Positions 13,931-22,812 of a stretch of DNA of 23,299 nucleotides are shown one piece after another. This stretch comes from an uncultured Duncaniella sp. GTDB lineage: Bacteria; Bacteroidota; Bacteroidia; Bacteroidales; Muribaculaceae. Location of the stretch: contig CAJTRI010000013.1 of the NCBI GenBank assembly GCA_910578615.1, positions 1 through 23,299 of the forward strand, written 5' to 3'. The notes under the pieces were generated by a model. That model was given only the letters and a program-made list of their open reading frames with translations, had not been told where the DNA came from and ran no database searches. The number at the start of each line of letters is the position of its first letter. Position 1 is the stretch's first letter. Made by a program: the position numbers and the translations under genes.

Positions 13931-14797
13931 ATGAAACTAAGATATATTATCCTATTGTCACTTTTCCTGTCGCTTACACTCTCGGCTTTCGCCGGTGACA
14001 AGTCAGATGGAATGAAACCGCGCTGGATGACCTCCTCACTTCCATCGCCCAAGAGCAGTGGCTACATATTCATCTCGGCCCAAGGTTCAGGCACCTCGCT
14101 CGAGGAAGCCCGTCAGATGGCAATCATCAATCTATCATCACGCCTCGAGCATGAGCGAGGCATAGTGGTGAGCAGCACTGTGAGAATCGAGAAGCGTGCC
14201 GAGCGCAACGAGGCCCCTGTCAAAAACCAAGAGTTCACCCTCGAGGCAAGCGAGAAAGGCAAGCTCATCGAGATCACCTGTCGGGTGGTCGATGAATACT
14301 GGGAACGGGAGAAGGGACGATATTTCGTCACAGACCTCTTCACCGTCAACGATCTCACCCAGCCGGGCAACGGAAGCAACAGTGACCGTATACGCCTCAC
14401 CACATCCTATGGCGCCGGTCCTGTATTTTGCTCGCTCATTCCCGGTGTGGGACAGTTTGTCAAGGGCAGCAGTCTAAAAGGTTCTCTTTTTCTTGGTGGA
14501 ACAGCTGTCGGAGCGGCCGCTGTAATACTCTGTGAAAACCAGCGCGCCGACTATGCCAAGAAGATGAAGGAACGTCCTCAGCATTTTGACTTCTATCGAG
14601 ACAAGAAATCCAAATGGGAGACCGGGCGCAACATAGCCATCGGTGTGACCGGGGCTATCTATCTCTGGAATCTCATTGACGCCGCTGTCGCCCCCGGCCG
14701 CCGCAAGGTGGTAGTCAGCCATCGCTCCTACAACTATGCGTTTGCTCCGGTGGTTTTCGACGACGGGGTAGGCGTGGGCTTTGCAATGAACTTTTAG
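13931..14797 (+). CDS. Secreted/envelope protein with LPP20-like and DUF5683-like parts
   Basis: 288 aa. Signal peptide 1-22 ending AFA before GDKSDG. Residues about 40-135 repeat the theme of the preceding gene: SLEEARQMAIINLSSRLEHE followed by strands, again LPP20-like. The C-terminal half starts with SLIPGVGQFVKGSSLKGSLFLGG, continues with a hydrophobic segment GTAVGAAAVIL, a polar loop, and a second segment IAIGVTGAIYLWNLIDAAVAP. Such a PGxGQ plus two-helix arrangement is typical of DUF5683-type membrane-anchored proteins. The likely location is the periplasm or outer membrane with two C-terminal membrane segments. It could be a partner of the lipoprotein just upstream. No enzyme motif seen. 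Confidence 0.7.
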   Translation: MKLRYIILLSLFLSLTLSAFAGDKSDGMKPRWMTSSLPSPKSSGYIFISAQGSGTSLEEARQMAIINLSSRLEHERGIVVSSTVRIEKRAERNEAPVKNQEFTLEASEKGKLIEITCRVVDEYWEREKGRYFVTDLFTVNDLTQPGNGSNSDRIRLTTSYGAGPVFCSLIPGVGQFVKGSSLKGSLFLGGTAVGAAAVILCENQRADYAKKMKERPQHFDFYRDKKSKWETGRNIAIGVTGAIYLWNLIDAAVAPGRRKVVVSHRSYNYAFAPVVFDDGVGVGFAMNF

Positions 14798-14823
14798 ATC
14801 TTTAACCAATCAATACATATATA

Positions 14824-16455
14824 ATGAAATCTATACTCAAATTCCTGCTGGTTTTTCTGGCTACACTTCTGCCTCTGGTCTCCTGTACGGAAGATCCCGA
14901 GGACGCTATGGGCACTATTGTGGGCTTCGTCACAGAGGCATCAGCCGGGACTGAGCCTATCAGCGGAGTCACAGTGTCAATTCTCTCTACCGGGCAAAGC
15001 ACCACAACCGGCAGCAACGGCGCGTTCACATTCATCAATATGCAGCCCGGAAGCTATTCTCTCCAGTTCTCCAAGGCCGGCTATAATACCAATTCGCGCA
15101 CAGTCACGGTGGTAGCCGGCAATGAGAACCAGTGTGATGTGCAGATGTCCAAGATCAACGAGGAGGCTGAAATCGTCATCAATCCTTCGTCGCTCAACTT
15201 CGGAACCACACAGACCGACATGAGCGTGACAATCAAGAACAATGGCAATGCCACGGCTTCATGGTCGCTCGAGCTTGGCAACAACCCATGGCTCTCCGCC
15301 TCGCAGGTGGGTGGCTCCATTCAGGCAGGTCGCACACAGAGTATCACTTTCTCTGTCGATCGCAACTATCTGTCGGAGACTCGCACTGTAGTTGTCAGCC
15401 TTCAGGCTTTCGGAAATTCTTATCCCATCACGGTTTCCTGCTCTCCACGCAATACTACAAGCCATATGGTGATTGAGCCGACATCGCTCAATTTCGGTTC
15501 TGAGTCCACCCATCAGACATTCACCATCCGCAATACCGGCACATCCACTCTTTCATGGAATGCATCGGCCCTCACTGCCAACGGCCTCTCGCTCTCAGCC
15601 ATGCAGGGCACTGTGAGCGCCGGCGGAAGTTCGGTGGTTGTTGCCACCATTGACCGCACTGTCATAACTGGCGAGCTTGTCACTACATTTGTTATTTCCG
15701 ATGGTGTCAAGGATCAGACCGTGACCGTGAATATCAACAAGGGTGCCGATCCCGAGAATCCTGGGACAGGCGACAGCCCTGACAAGATGGTCGTGAAGAA
15801 TGGTCTGTCGGCCTATTTCCTTTTCAACAACAACTTTGACGATGCCATGGGCAAATACGATGGCTTCGGTGTTAAGAGTCCGGGATTTGTCAGCGGTATT
15901 TCCGGTAAGGCTGTCTCATTCTCCAAAGCTAAGGAAAATGCTGTTGAGATTCCTTATGGTCTCATCAACACCACTTCGTTCTCTGTCAGCTTTTGGATAA
16001 AGGATCTGTCGGATGGAATCATTTTTTATTCAAAGTGTTCTGATAACAAGAATCGTTTCGCACTCTCTATGTATAACGGCTCGTTGGTATTTATTGTTAA
16101 GGACAGATATCAAACTCAATATTATTATGGAAAGGAGGAGTTTACCTTCTCCCATGGCGATATCTCATCTGATGAGTGGCATAATATAACTATTGTGTCA
16201 GATCATAGTGTAACCCAATATTCTTATTGGACAACCACGCTCTATCTGGATGGTAAACGTTGTGGAACCATTTCCGAACAGAGTTATGGAGAATCGGAAG
16301 CATGGTATCCAAATGCATTCGTAATCGGAGGGAAAGCACCTTTCTATAACTTTTCGCTTACTTGTCCCAACTTCTCAATGGATGACCTCCGTATCTATGA
16401 CTCGCGCACTCTGAGCGCAGACGAGATCAAGGAGATTTACAACGCAAAACAGTAA
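14824..16455 (+). CDS. Surface lipoprotein: CarboxypepD_reg, two BACON-like, LamG-like domains
   Basis: 543 aa. Signal with lipobox LVSC (Cys21). Domains in order: a carboxypeptidase-regulatory beta-sandwich at about 29-108 (GTIVGFVTEAS...TTGSNGAFTFINMQPGSYSL); two BACON-type Ig-like repeats at about 116-205 and 213-305, each opening with a [IN/IE]P[S/T]SLNFG motif; a Pro/Gly linker; and a concanavalin/LamG-like domain at about 325-540 ending in MDDLRIYDSRTLSADEIKEIYNAK, a frequent LamG-3 ending. BACON and LamG domains bind carbohydrates, so a cell-surface glycan- or mucin-binding adhesin is inferred. The mid-third of the LamG domain is more AT-rich than the rest of the gene, which may mark diversification. 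Last gene of the switch 2 operon, 26 bases after its neighbour. Confidence 0.8.
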   Translation: MKSILKFLLVFLATLLPLVSCTEDPEDAMGTIVGFVTEASAGTEPISGVTVSILSTGQSTTTGSNGAFTFINMQPGSYSLQFSKAGYNTNSRTVTVVAGNENQCDVQMSKINEEAEIVINPSSLNFGTTQTDMSVTIKNNGNATASWSLELGNNPWLSASQVGGSIQAGRTQSITFSVDRNYLSETRTVVVSLQAFGNSYPITVSCSPRNTTSHMVIEPTSLNFGSESTHQTFTIRNTGTSTLSWNASALTANGLSLSAMQGTVSAGGSSVVVATIDRTVITGELVTTFVISDGVKDQTVTVNINKGADPENPGTGDSPDKMVVKNGLSAYFLFNNNFDDAMGKYDGFGVKSPGFVSGISGKAVSFSKAKENAVEIPYGLINTTSFSVSFWIKDLSDGIIFYSKCSDNKNRFALSMYNGSLVFIVKDRYQTQYYYGKEEFTFSHGDISSDEWHNITIVSDHSVTQYSYWTTTLYLDGKRCGTISEQSYGESEAWYPNAFVIGGKAPFYNFSLTCPNFSMDDLRIYDSRTLSADEIKEIYNAKQ

Positions 16456-16475
16456 CTATCTTTAAACATCTTTGT

Positions 16476-16521
16476 AATACAATCATCCTTAACCCTTGTC
16501 ACGGGAAGGGATGATTGTATT
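16476..16521 (+). terminator. Terminator of the switch 2 operon
   Basis: 13-bp perfect stem (16476-16488 with 16509-16521), 20-nt inner part that can partly pair, placed 20 bases after the stop codon. Confidence 0.75.
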
Positions 16522-16539
16522 GTTCATAAACACACATAC

Positions 16540-16823
16540 TCTCTCTTTTCCCCTTAGCCATGAAACTTTTGTTAAGAAATTATTATAAAATTTAATGATG
16601 TAAACATTTGTTTATGTCAAATTAGATTTTTATTTGTAATATTGCCAATAGATCATAAATGTATTGGCAGTATGCAGTCTGGCAGTGCCTTGAAATCCGG
16701 CGGCAAAACATCCGAACTGTCTAATCCCAAAGGATTAGAAATCTCCCGGTAACCTATATTTAAGATGCCGTAAGTTTATTGTATCAAAATACAAAAAATA
16801 ACCATCAAATAATCCATACAGCA
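16540..16823. other. Intergenic region with two small palindromes
   Basis: About 280 AT-rich bases with no gene. TGCCAATA (16643-16650) pairs with TATTGGCA (16662-16669), and TCTAATCC (16720-16727) with GGATTAGA (16732-16739). Either may be an operator for the gene at 16824. A consensus promoter was not found. Confidence 0.4.
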
Positions 16824-18023
16824 ATGAAAAAATCTCTACTCTTTTTGCTTGTCTGCCTTTGGTTGGGCAGCTTGCCGGCAGTTGCTGGATCTTCGGTTCT
16901 CCAGCCTGAACAAGACCCATTCGCAGGACGTCACTTTTTGCACCCTCTCGAATGCATCGATTTGACATTTGACGGTGGAATCGTGCTGCTTGACGGTGCG
17001 AAAGCCGAGGTGAAGTGTGAAGGTGCCACGGTTGCCGTTGCTACCGGGTTTAAAGTAAGCAACTACGTAGGCTCAAAACGTACACAAGGTACTCTCAATG
17101 TTTACTTTGAGAAACAGAATCTTCCCAAAGGCAAGGAATATCTCCTTGTCGTGGCTCCCGGATCTATCGCCAAAGAAACTGACAATACGGTTGTAAACAC
17201 CGTGATAGAGGTTCCTTTCTACGTACCGGCTACACTCGGTCAGGCCCGTTCAGATACCCCGGATGTCATATCTACCGCAATGAACATCTGGGTTTACTGG
17301 AAATATGAAACAGACCCCGTCGGCGAACCTGAGTTCATCCTATATCGCAACGGACAGGAGATCCGTAAGCTTCCGGCACATGTGGGGTGGGACTGGGATT
17401 TAGGACAGGCCTATGCAGACTTCGGAGAAGAAGTCAATTTTGAATACGGGGTGGATTTCCGTCTTGTACTTCCAGCCGGATGTGTAAAGTCATGCTACCG
17501 CGATGACATTGTCAATGAGGAAGTAGTAATTGATTTCAGAGGTGGCTACACCGAACCTGTCAAACCTCTCAAATATGAATGGACCACTCTGTATGACCCC
17601 AGCTTGGACGTGCTTGACATCGTTTCGTTTCTCTACGACCGTCCTGTAAGGATGGCGGAAGGTGCAAAGATGCAACTCTGGGAAACCGATGGCGATGTCC
17701 TTGTCAAAGAGGTCGATGCATATATTGACGACAGTGTTGTCAACTGGTGGATTGTGTCGGCAGATTTCGGAGGTTTCAAAATGCTTCCGGGCAAGGGTTA
17801 TACATTCGTTATGCCGGAAGGAACTGTGATTGCTGAAAACGGCGACCCGGTGGTAAATCCTCGCAATACGGTGAATATTACCGGTAAAAGCGGTATCAAC
17901 GGTGTGATGGTAGATGAAACAGGCAATGGCTCCCCGATATATGATCTGACCGGCCGTAAGGTAACCGCCCCTGTCAAAGGTGGTATCTATATAACCGATG
18001 GCAAAAAAATAGTCATAAGGTAA
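16824..18023 (+). CDS. Secreted protein with C-terminal Bacteroidales sorting-like tail
   Basis: 399 aa from the MKKSLLFLLVCL start. Signal peptide to about residue 21 (AVA before GSS). The body is mostly beta-strand with repeated short Ig-like units. The C-terminus, GSPIYDLTGRKVTAPVKGGI followed by YITDGKKIVIR, is the common ending of secreted Bacteroidales proteins (YNLxGqrv...kGiYI.nGkKvvik), resembling a type A type IX secretion tail. I do not recognise the central domain. The in-frame extension to 16779 has no signal features. It appears monocistronic with a terminator at 18035-18070. Likely role: surface or exported protein, perhaps binding. The substrate is not known. Confidence 0.75.
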   Translation: MKKSLLFLLVCLWLGSLPAVAGSSVLQPEQDPFAGRHFLHPLECIDLTFDGGIVLLDGAKAEVKCEGATVAVATGFKVSNYVGSKRTQGTLNVYFEKQNLPKGKEYLLVVAPGSIAKETDNTVVNTVIEVPFYVPATLGQARSDTPDVISTAMNIWVYWKYETDPVGEPEFILYRNGQEIRKLPAHVGWDWDLGQAYADFGEEVNFEYGVDFRLVLPAGCVKSCYRDDIVNEEVVIDFRGGYTEPVKPLKYEWTTLYDPSLDVLDIVSFLYDRPVRMAEGAKMQLWETDGDVLVKEVDAYIDDSVVNWWIVSADFGGFKMLPGKGYTFVMPEGTVIAENGDPVVNPRNTVNITGKSGINGVMVDETGNGSPIYDLTGRKVTAPVKGGIYITDGKKIVIR

Positions 18024-18034
18024 AGTGATAGATA

Positions 18035-18070
18035 AATAATCGTGGCGGTCGACAGACAGCCACGATTATT
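18035..18070. terminator. Terminator after the secreted protein gene
   Basis: 12-bp perfect stem (18035-18046 with 18059-18070). On the plus strand the right arm continues into TTTCACG, with a short U run. It may also serve the convergent gene ending at 18136. Confidence 0.75.
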
Positions 18071-18135
18071 TTCACGTCTCTTTTATTGGTGATATAACTC
18101 AGAGATAACAATTTTTGGCCGAAGATATACCAAGG

Positions 18136-18891
18136 TTATTTTCTCATGCGGTATTGTCGTTCTTCCGGGTTCATGCGTTCGATGGCGTATCGCAGCGTGG
18201 TGCGTGGCAGTTTGCCTGCATGGCGGTCAAGATATGAGCGGAGGGTTTCGATATCGCGTTTGCCGATCTCGCGCAGCATCCATCCGCAGGCTTTGTGGAT
18301 GAGGTCGTGAGGGTGGGAGAGAAGACGTGTGACGATTCGTTCTGTGTCGGCGAACTGGTTGTCGCGTATGAGTCTGAGTGTTGTGACAACCGAGATGCGC
18401 TGTTCCCATAAGTTGTCGCTCATGGCGAGGCGGTCAAGTATGTCCCGTGACGGCATTGATGCATCGGCAAGAGGATGTATGAGCCATTCGCCGAGAATGT
18501 ATGGTGCGGAAAGGTCAACGAGATCCCAGTTGTCGGCGTAGCGGGCGTGCCGTATGTAGAAGTCTGCAATCTCAGCACGGCGTCCGGCATGCGTTGTTGG
18601 CGGTTCGTTTCTGCGGGGCAGGGCTTTTTTCATTTCTTCTACGAGGAGCAGGAATCCGCAGAGCCTTATCTCATGCCACCGGGATTGAAGTAGTTTCTCT
18701 ATTTCGGGAAAAGGAACTTCGTGGCGTGCTTCTTTTGCTATGCTTCTTGTCTGAGGCACTTTAAGTCCGAGGAACATGTCTCCCTCGCCATATTCTCCCG
18801 GCCCTGTCTTGAAGAACCGGCTGAGAATCTTGGATTGGTTCTCGTCTTTCATCTCCGTCATTACGGAGATTATCTCTTCGGCTGTTGTCAT
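18136..18891 (-). CDS. AlkD-like DNA alkylation repair protein (HEAT-like)
   Basis: 251 aa. The family is a superhelix of HEAT-like repeats that excises alkylated bases such as 3- and 7-methylpurines. Recognisable parts are the N-terminal GLKVPQTRSIAKEA motif, SRWHEIRLCGFLLL, the YADNWDLVDLSAPYILG segment carrying the Trp-Asp of the active cleft, WEQRISVVTTLRLIR, and HKACGWMLREIGKRD, followed by RTTLRYAIERMNPEER. No signal or membrane segment, so cytoplasmic. It follows guaA by about 98 bases on the same strand and may be co-transcribed. Many Bacteroidales carry this gene. Confident of family, less so of the exact lesion. Confidence 0.93.
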   Translation of the reverse strand: MTTAEEIISVMTEMKDENQSKILSRFFKTGPGEYGEGDMFLGLKVPQTRSIAKEARHEVPFPEIEKLLQSRWHEIRLCGFLLLVEEMKKALPRRNEPPTTHAGRRAEIADFYIRHARYADNWDLVDLSAPYILGEWLIHPLADASMPSRDILDRLAMSDNLWEQRISVVTTLRLIRDNQFADTERIVTRLLSHPHDLIHKACGWMLREIGKRDIETLRSYLDRHAGKLPRTTLRYAIERMNPEERQYRMRK

Positions 18892-18910
18892 GGCGGTCTA
18901 TGAAACGGCG

Positions 18911-18952
18911 GGGGCATGATATTCAATCGTAGTCGGATATCTGCCATGCCCC
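18911..18952 (-). terminator. Weak stem-loop between guaA and the alkD-like gene
   Basis: GGGGCATG (18911-18918) and CATGCCCC (18945-18952) pair around 26 bases. No U tract follows on the minus strand, so termination may be partial. Confidence 0.3.
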
Positions 18953-18989
18953 TGTCGGTTGTCTGTTTTTTAGGATTGTCCTTGTTACG

Positions 18990-20513
18990 TTACTCCCACT
19001 CGATCGTTGCCGGTGGTTTTGAGGAGATATCGTAACATACGCGGTTGACACCGCGCACCTTGTTTATGATATCGTTTGATACCTTGGCCAGAAATTCATA
19101 CGGAAGATGTGCCCAGTCGGCTGTCATTGCATCGGTTGATGTGACCGAACGGAGGGCTACCGCGCGTTCGTAGGTGCGTTCGTCACCCATCACTCCTACG
19201 CTCTGTACGGGAAGGAGTATGGCGCCGGCCTGCCATACCTTGTCATAAAGGTTCCATTCGCGGAGTCCGCGTATGAAGATGTCATCGGCTTCTTGCAGGA
19301 TGCTGACTTTCTCGGGGGTGATGTCTCCGAGTATTCTTACTGCGAGTCCCGGGCCGGGGAAGGGGTGGCGCTTGATGAGGTGTTCCGGCATGCCGAGCTG
19401 GCGACCTACGGCTCTGACCTCGTCCTTGAAGAGGAGGCGGAGGGGTTCGCACAATTTGAGGTTCATTTTCTCAGGCAATCCGCCGACGTTGTGATGGCTT
19501 TTGATGGTGGTGCCTGTGATCGAGAGCGACTCTATGCAGTCCGGATAGATGGTGCCTTGTGCAAGCCATTTTACATCGGTTATCTTGTGGGCCTCGATAT
19601 CAAATACATCTATGAATCCTTTGCCTATTATCTTGCGCTTGCGCTCAGGGTCGGTGACTCCGGCCAGCTCTGTGAAGAATTTCTCGGAAGCATCCACGCC
19701 GACCACGTTTAGCCCGAGGCACTCATAGTCGTTGAGGACGTCTTGGAATTCGTTCTTTCGGAGCATACCGTGGTCTACGAATATGCATGTGAGGTTACTG
19801 CCGATAGCCTTGTTTAGAAGTACGGCTGCCACGGACGAGTCCACGCCGCCACTGAGACCGAGAACCACCTTGTCGTTGCCGAGTTGCTCGCGCAAGGCTG
19901 CCACGGTGGAGTCTATGAAAGATTCGGCTGACCACTCAAGAGCTCCGCCGCAGATGTCGGCTACGAAGTTGCGGAGAATCTGTGTGCCGCATTCGGAGTG
20001 GAACACTTCGGGATGGAACTGTACGCCCCATGTTTTCTCCCCTTCCACCTGATAGGCGGCTACATCGACCTTGTCGGTTGATGCTATGATTTTAAACGAG
20101 CCGGGTACGGATGTGATGGTGTCTCCGTGGCTCATCCATACCTGTGAACCCACGGGTATGTCTTTGAGCAGGGGATTGGCCGGGTCAACGCGTGTGAGAT
20201 GGGCACGGCCGTATTCGCGTGACGGTGCTGGCTCGACGGTGCCCCCTGACTTATAGGCTATGAACTGGGCGCCGTAGCAGATGCCGAGCACGGGGAGATG
20301 GCCGCGAAGGCGTTCCAGTTCCGTGTGGAAGGCTTTCTCGTCATAGACCGAGAAGGGGGAGCCTGATAGGATGACACCGATGACGGAGGGGTCATCGTAA
20401 GGAAACTTGTTGTAGGGAAGGATTTCGCAATACTCGCCGAGTTCGCGGATGCGCCGCCCGATGAGCTGGGTGGTCTGCGACCCGAAGTCGAGAATGATTA
20501 TTTTTTCCTGCAT
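18990..20513 (-). CDS. guaA: GMP synthase (glutamine-hydrolysing)
   Basis: 507 aa. It converts XMP to GMP using glutamine and ATP. An N-terminal class I glutamine amidotransferase has the catalytic Cys79 in LGICYGAQ and the His-Glu pair in GVQFHPEVFHSE. It is followed by the ATP-pyrophosphatase with the P-loop LGLSGGVDSSVAA, then IYPDCIES and TTIKSHHNVGGLPEKM, and the dimerisation domain ending SSKPPATIEWE. Every catalytic element is present. Slightly shorter than the 525 aa E. coli enzyme, as is usual in Bacteroidetes. The reaction feeds guanylate kinase, encoded at 10695-11264. Confidence 0.98.
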   Translation of the reverse strand: MQEKIIILDFGSQTTQLIGRRIRELGEYCEILPYNKFPYDDPSVIGVILSGSPFSVYDEKAFHTELERLRGHLPVLGICYGAQFIAYKSGGTVEPAPSREYGRAHLTRVDPANPLLKDIPVGSQVWMSHGDTITSVPGSFKIIASTDKVDVAAYQVEGEKTWGVQFHPEVFHSECGTQILRNFVADICGGALEWSAESFIDSTVAALREQLGNDKVVLGLSGGVDSSVAAVLLNKAIGSNLTCIFVDHGMLRKNEFQDVLNDYECLGLNVVGVDASEKFFTELAGVTDPERKRKIIGKGFIDVFDIEAHKITDVKWLAQGTIYPDCIESLSITGTTIKSHHNVGGLPEKMNLKLCEPLRLLFKDEVRAVGRQLGMPEHLIKRHPFPGPGLAVRILGDITPEKVSILQEADDIFIRGLREWNLYDKVWQAGAILLPVQSVGVMGDERTYERAVALRSVTSTDAMTADWAHLPYEFLAKVSNDIINKVRGVNRVCYDISSKPPATIEWE

Positions 20514-20541
20514 AAAGTCGTGGGATTGTGATAATGATGCA

Positions 20542-20549
20542 CAAAGTTA
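20542..20549 (-). promoter_or_regulatory. -7 element of the guaA promoter
   Basis: TAACTTTG on the minus strand, 28 bases before the ATG. No good -33 was seen. Confidence 0.6.
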
Positions 20550-20700
20550 ATCAATATCCTCGGAATTTCCTCGTGGCTTTTCAAAAAAATGTATTACGGG
20601 AGTGGGAGAGAGGTGCGGGTATAGATAAAGGATGGGGTCTATGGATGATTTTTGGCCTGATTCTGTCACGAAGATTATATAAGATATATCTGTTTTGGTG

Positions 20701-20730
20701 AAAAATCAGTACCTTTGCAAACTGATTTTT
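20701..20730 (+). promoter_or_regulatory. Promoter/stem-loop ahead of the KdsC-like gene
   Basis: TACCTTTG (20710-20717) is a -7 match. It overlaps a 10-bp inverted repeat, AAAAATCAGT (20701-20710) and ACTGATTTTT (20721-20730), so the -7 lies mostly in the spacer. At DNA level this could be an operator over the promoter. The -33 is poor (TTTG at 20694 is too close). Confidence 0.5.
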
Positions 20731-20737
20731 TTGTATC

Positions 20738-21211
20738 ATGGCTACTATTAAATTATTTCTTTCCGATGTGGACGGTACTCTTACTGACGGTGGTATGTAT
20801 TACACGGCTTCCGGGGATGCTGTTAAGAAGTTTAATGCCAGAGACGGTATGGGATTGCAGCTGTTGCAGAAGACCGGTGTGAAGGTTGGTATAATAACAT
20901 CCGAGGATACTCCCATTGTCAGGGCGAGGGTTGAAAAGCTCGGACTTGACTTTCTTGTACAGGACAGGCGTAACGGCGGCAAGCTTGCCGCCGCCATGGA
21001 GATATGCCAGTCGCTCGGTGTCACCTTGTCTGAGACAGCCTATATAGGTGACGATGTTAATTGTGAGGAACTTCTTTGTGCGGTCGGTGTGGCTGCGTGT
21101 CCGTCTGACGCCATGCCTCCTATCCTTGCCATTCCCGGTATAAGGATTATGAGCCTCAAAGGCGGAGAGGGATGTGTCAGGGAATTTATCAACCAGCTTC
21201 TTTATTCATGA
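20738..21211 (+). CDS. KdsC-like HAD phosphatase (3-deoxy-manno-octulosonate-8-phosphatase type)
   Basis: 157 aa, a typical length for C0-type HAD phosphatases. Motif I is LSDVDGTLTDG (Asp10 nucleophile, Asp12), motif II GIITSED, motif III Lys in GGKLAA, and motif IV YIGDDVNCEE. KFNARDGMGLQLL matches the KdsC substrate-loop region. The family removes phosphate from KDO-8-P for lipid A-KDO synthesis, although close relatives act on N-acylneuraminate or KDN phosphates, so the substrate is not certain. First gene of an overlapping cluster: its TGA overlaps the ATG of the YhhQ gene (ATGA). Other KDO pathway genes are not in the window. Confidence 0.88.
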   Translation: MATIKLFLSDVDGTLTDGGMYYTASGDAVKKFNARDGMGLQLLQKTGVKVGIITSEDTPIVRARVEKLGLDFLVQDRRNGGKLAAAMEICQSLGVTLSETAYIGDDVNCEELLCAVGVAACPSDAMPPILAIPGIRIMSLKGGEGCVREFINQLLYS

Positions 21212-21894
21212 AAGAGGCGCGCATATCTATCACGTTTATGCTATTGGCGGTCACGTTCTGTGTCTGCCTGATAGTGAGCAATCTTATGGAAATCAAGACT
21301 GTCAGTCTCGGCCCTCTTACCATAACGGCCGGTGTGGTGGTCTTTCCTGTGTCATACATCCTGAATGACTGCATCGTAGAGGTCTATGGCTTTGCCAAGG
21401 CGCGTCTTGTCATATGGCTCGGTTTCGGGATGAATCTTCTCGTGTCGTTGCTGTTGCAGCTTGGTTTGTGGCTTCCGGGTGCGGCATCGTGGGAGGGACA
21501 GGAGGCTATGGAGATGATATTCGGAGCTGTCCCGCGCATATTCATAGCGAGTTTCATAGCGTTCCTTTGCGGTTCGATGGTCAATGCCTATGTGATGTCC
21601 CGCATGAGGCTTTCTTCTGCCAGGGGACGCGGATTTTCGTTGCGTGCCATAGTCTCGTCGCTGTGGGGCGAGGGTGTGGACTCCGTGATTTTCTTCCCTT
21701 TGGCGTTTGGCGGGATACTTTCATGGGCCGAGATCGGCTCCCTTATTCTGACACAGACATTTCTGAAAACGTTTTATGAACTTCTTATCCTCCCGGTCAC
21801 CATGCGTGTTGTCAAACGTCTGCGTGCAATAGAGGGAGAAGATAGTCCGGCCGAACCGAAATCATATAAATGGTGGAGGATAAATGAAATCTGA
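21208..21894 (+). CDS. Queuosine precursor transporter, YhhQ/DUF165 family
   Basis: 228 aa, about six membrane helices. It is an inner-membrane transporter of the VUT family that imports queuine-pathway precursors such as preQ0 or preQ1. The conserved core is VSNLMEIKTVSLGPLTITAG followed by VVFPVSYILNDCIVEVYG and, near the C-terminus, GEGVDSVIFFPLAFGG. The start at 21208 gives a 4-base ATGA overlap with the KdsC-like gene; the in-frame start at 21172 would extend into it. The stop overlaps the next gene by 11 nt. Confidence 0.93.
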   Translation: MKEARISITFMLLAVTFCVCLIVSNLMEIKTVSLGPLTITAGVVVFPVSYILNDCIVEVYGFAKARLVIWLGFGMNLLVSLLLQLGLWLPGAASWEGQEAMEMIFGAVPRIFIASFIAFLCGSMVNAYVMSRMRLSSARGRGFSLRAIVSSLWGEGVDSVIFFPLAFGGILSWAEIGSLILTQTFLKTFYELLILPVTMRVVKRLRAIEGEDSPAEPKSYKWWRINEI

Positions 21895-22621
21895 ATCAGG
21901 ACGTTTCACGGACGGGGTGCAGTGGGTCTGGCTTGATCTTGATGACACCCTGATAGATTTTCGGGCAAATTCCCGGACGGCTTTGCGTGCCGTCTATGCC
22001 GAGGAGTCTTTGGATAGGTTCTATCCAACTGCCGATGGATGGGTGGCGGCCTATGAGGCCCATAACCACAAGCTGTGGGAACGCTATAACAGGGCGGAGA
22101 TTTCGCAGGACTATCTCAGGGTAGATCGTTTTGCCACACCTCTCGCTCCGTTCTGGCCCGAGGGGGTGGAGGCTCTTGAAGCGTTCTGTCGCAGACTCGA
22201 CCCTCTGTATCTTTCAATTCTCGCCAAGGGGAAGGCCATGATACCCGGGGCCTCCGGGCTTCTTGACCACCTGCGTTCGTGCGGATATAATATAGGTATA
22301 CTCTCCAACGGGTTCACCGATGTGCAGTATCGCAAACTTCGCAATTGTGGTCTTGACCAGAAAGTGGATCTCGTGGTGCTGAGTGACGATATCGGGGTAA
22401 ACAAGCCTGATGTCAGGCTCTTCCGTCATGCCATGGAGCGTGCGGGCAACACCTGCCCCGGTGTCCATGTCATGATAGGAGACAATCCTGACACCGATAT
22501 ACTCGGGGCGGTACGCGCCGGATGGCGCGCCGTTCTGTTCAATCCGGCAGCTGCTGCCGTGACGGTTGACGGCCCGGTGGTTGTGGCCCCTTCTCTCGGG
22601 CTTGTAAAGACCCTGTTTTGA
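21884..22621 (+). CDS. YjjG-like HAD phosphatase (noncanonical pyrimidine nucleotidase family)
   Basis: 245 aa HAD hydrolase with a helical cap of about 90 residues. Motif I is WLDLDDTLIDF (Asp18 and Asp20), motif II GILSNGFTDVQ, motif III Lys in VNKPDVRLF, and motif IV MIGDNPDTDILGA. The NKPD and SNGF forms are typical of YjjG-type nucleotidases that dephosphorylate unusual pyrimidine nucleotides. The substrate is inferred from the family. Starts 11 nt before the transporter's stop, so it is translationally coupled. Last gene of the cluster. Confidence 0.9.
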   Translation: MKSESGRFTDGVQWVWLDLDDTLIDFRANSRTALRAVYAEESLDRFYPTADGWVAAYEAHNHKLWERYNRAEISQDYLRVDRFATPLAPFWPEGVEALEAFCRRLDPLYLSILAKGKAMIPGASGLLDHLRSCGYNIGILSNGFTDVQYRKLRNCGLDQKVDLVVLSDDIGVNKPDVRLFRHAMERAGNTCPGVHVMIGDNPDTDILGAVRAGWRAVLFNPAAAAVTVDGPVVVAPSLGLVKTLF

Positions 22622-22704
22622 CCGATTGCGGAGGCCCGGGTTATGATAAAATGCCCTAACGTGGTGAGAAAGTGAATTTTATCTTAAATTTCCGTTAAAT
22701 TTCA

Positions 22705-22734
22705 TTGCCAATTCAAAAAAAGTTACGATATTTG
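22705..22734 (+). promoter_or_regulatory. HU gene promoter
   Basis: TTG (22705-22707), 19 bases, GATATTTG (22727-22734), one base away from the TAnnTTTG form. A leader of roughly 70 nt precedes the ATG. Confidence 0.6.
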
Positions 22735-22812
22735 CACCTGCAAAATCAAACGGCCCCCCGTGAGGGTCGCAAAATTGAAGATATTAACCAATTATAAAAA
22801 TTTGCCAGTACA

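Noticed and set aside
16720..16739. Short hairpin TCTAATCC/GGATTAGA as a third switch arm
   Set aside because: No distant partner and no match to the dyad of the two switches; kept only as a small palindrome.
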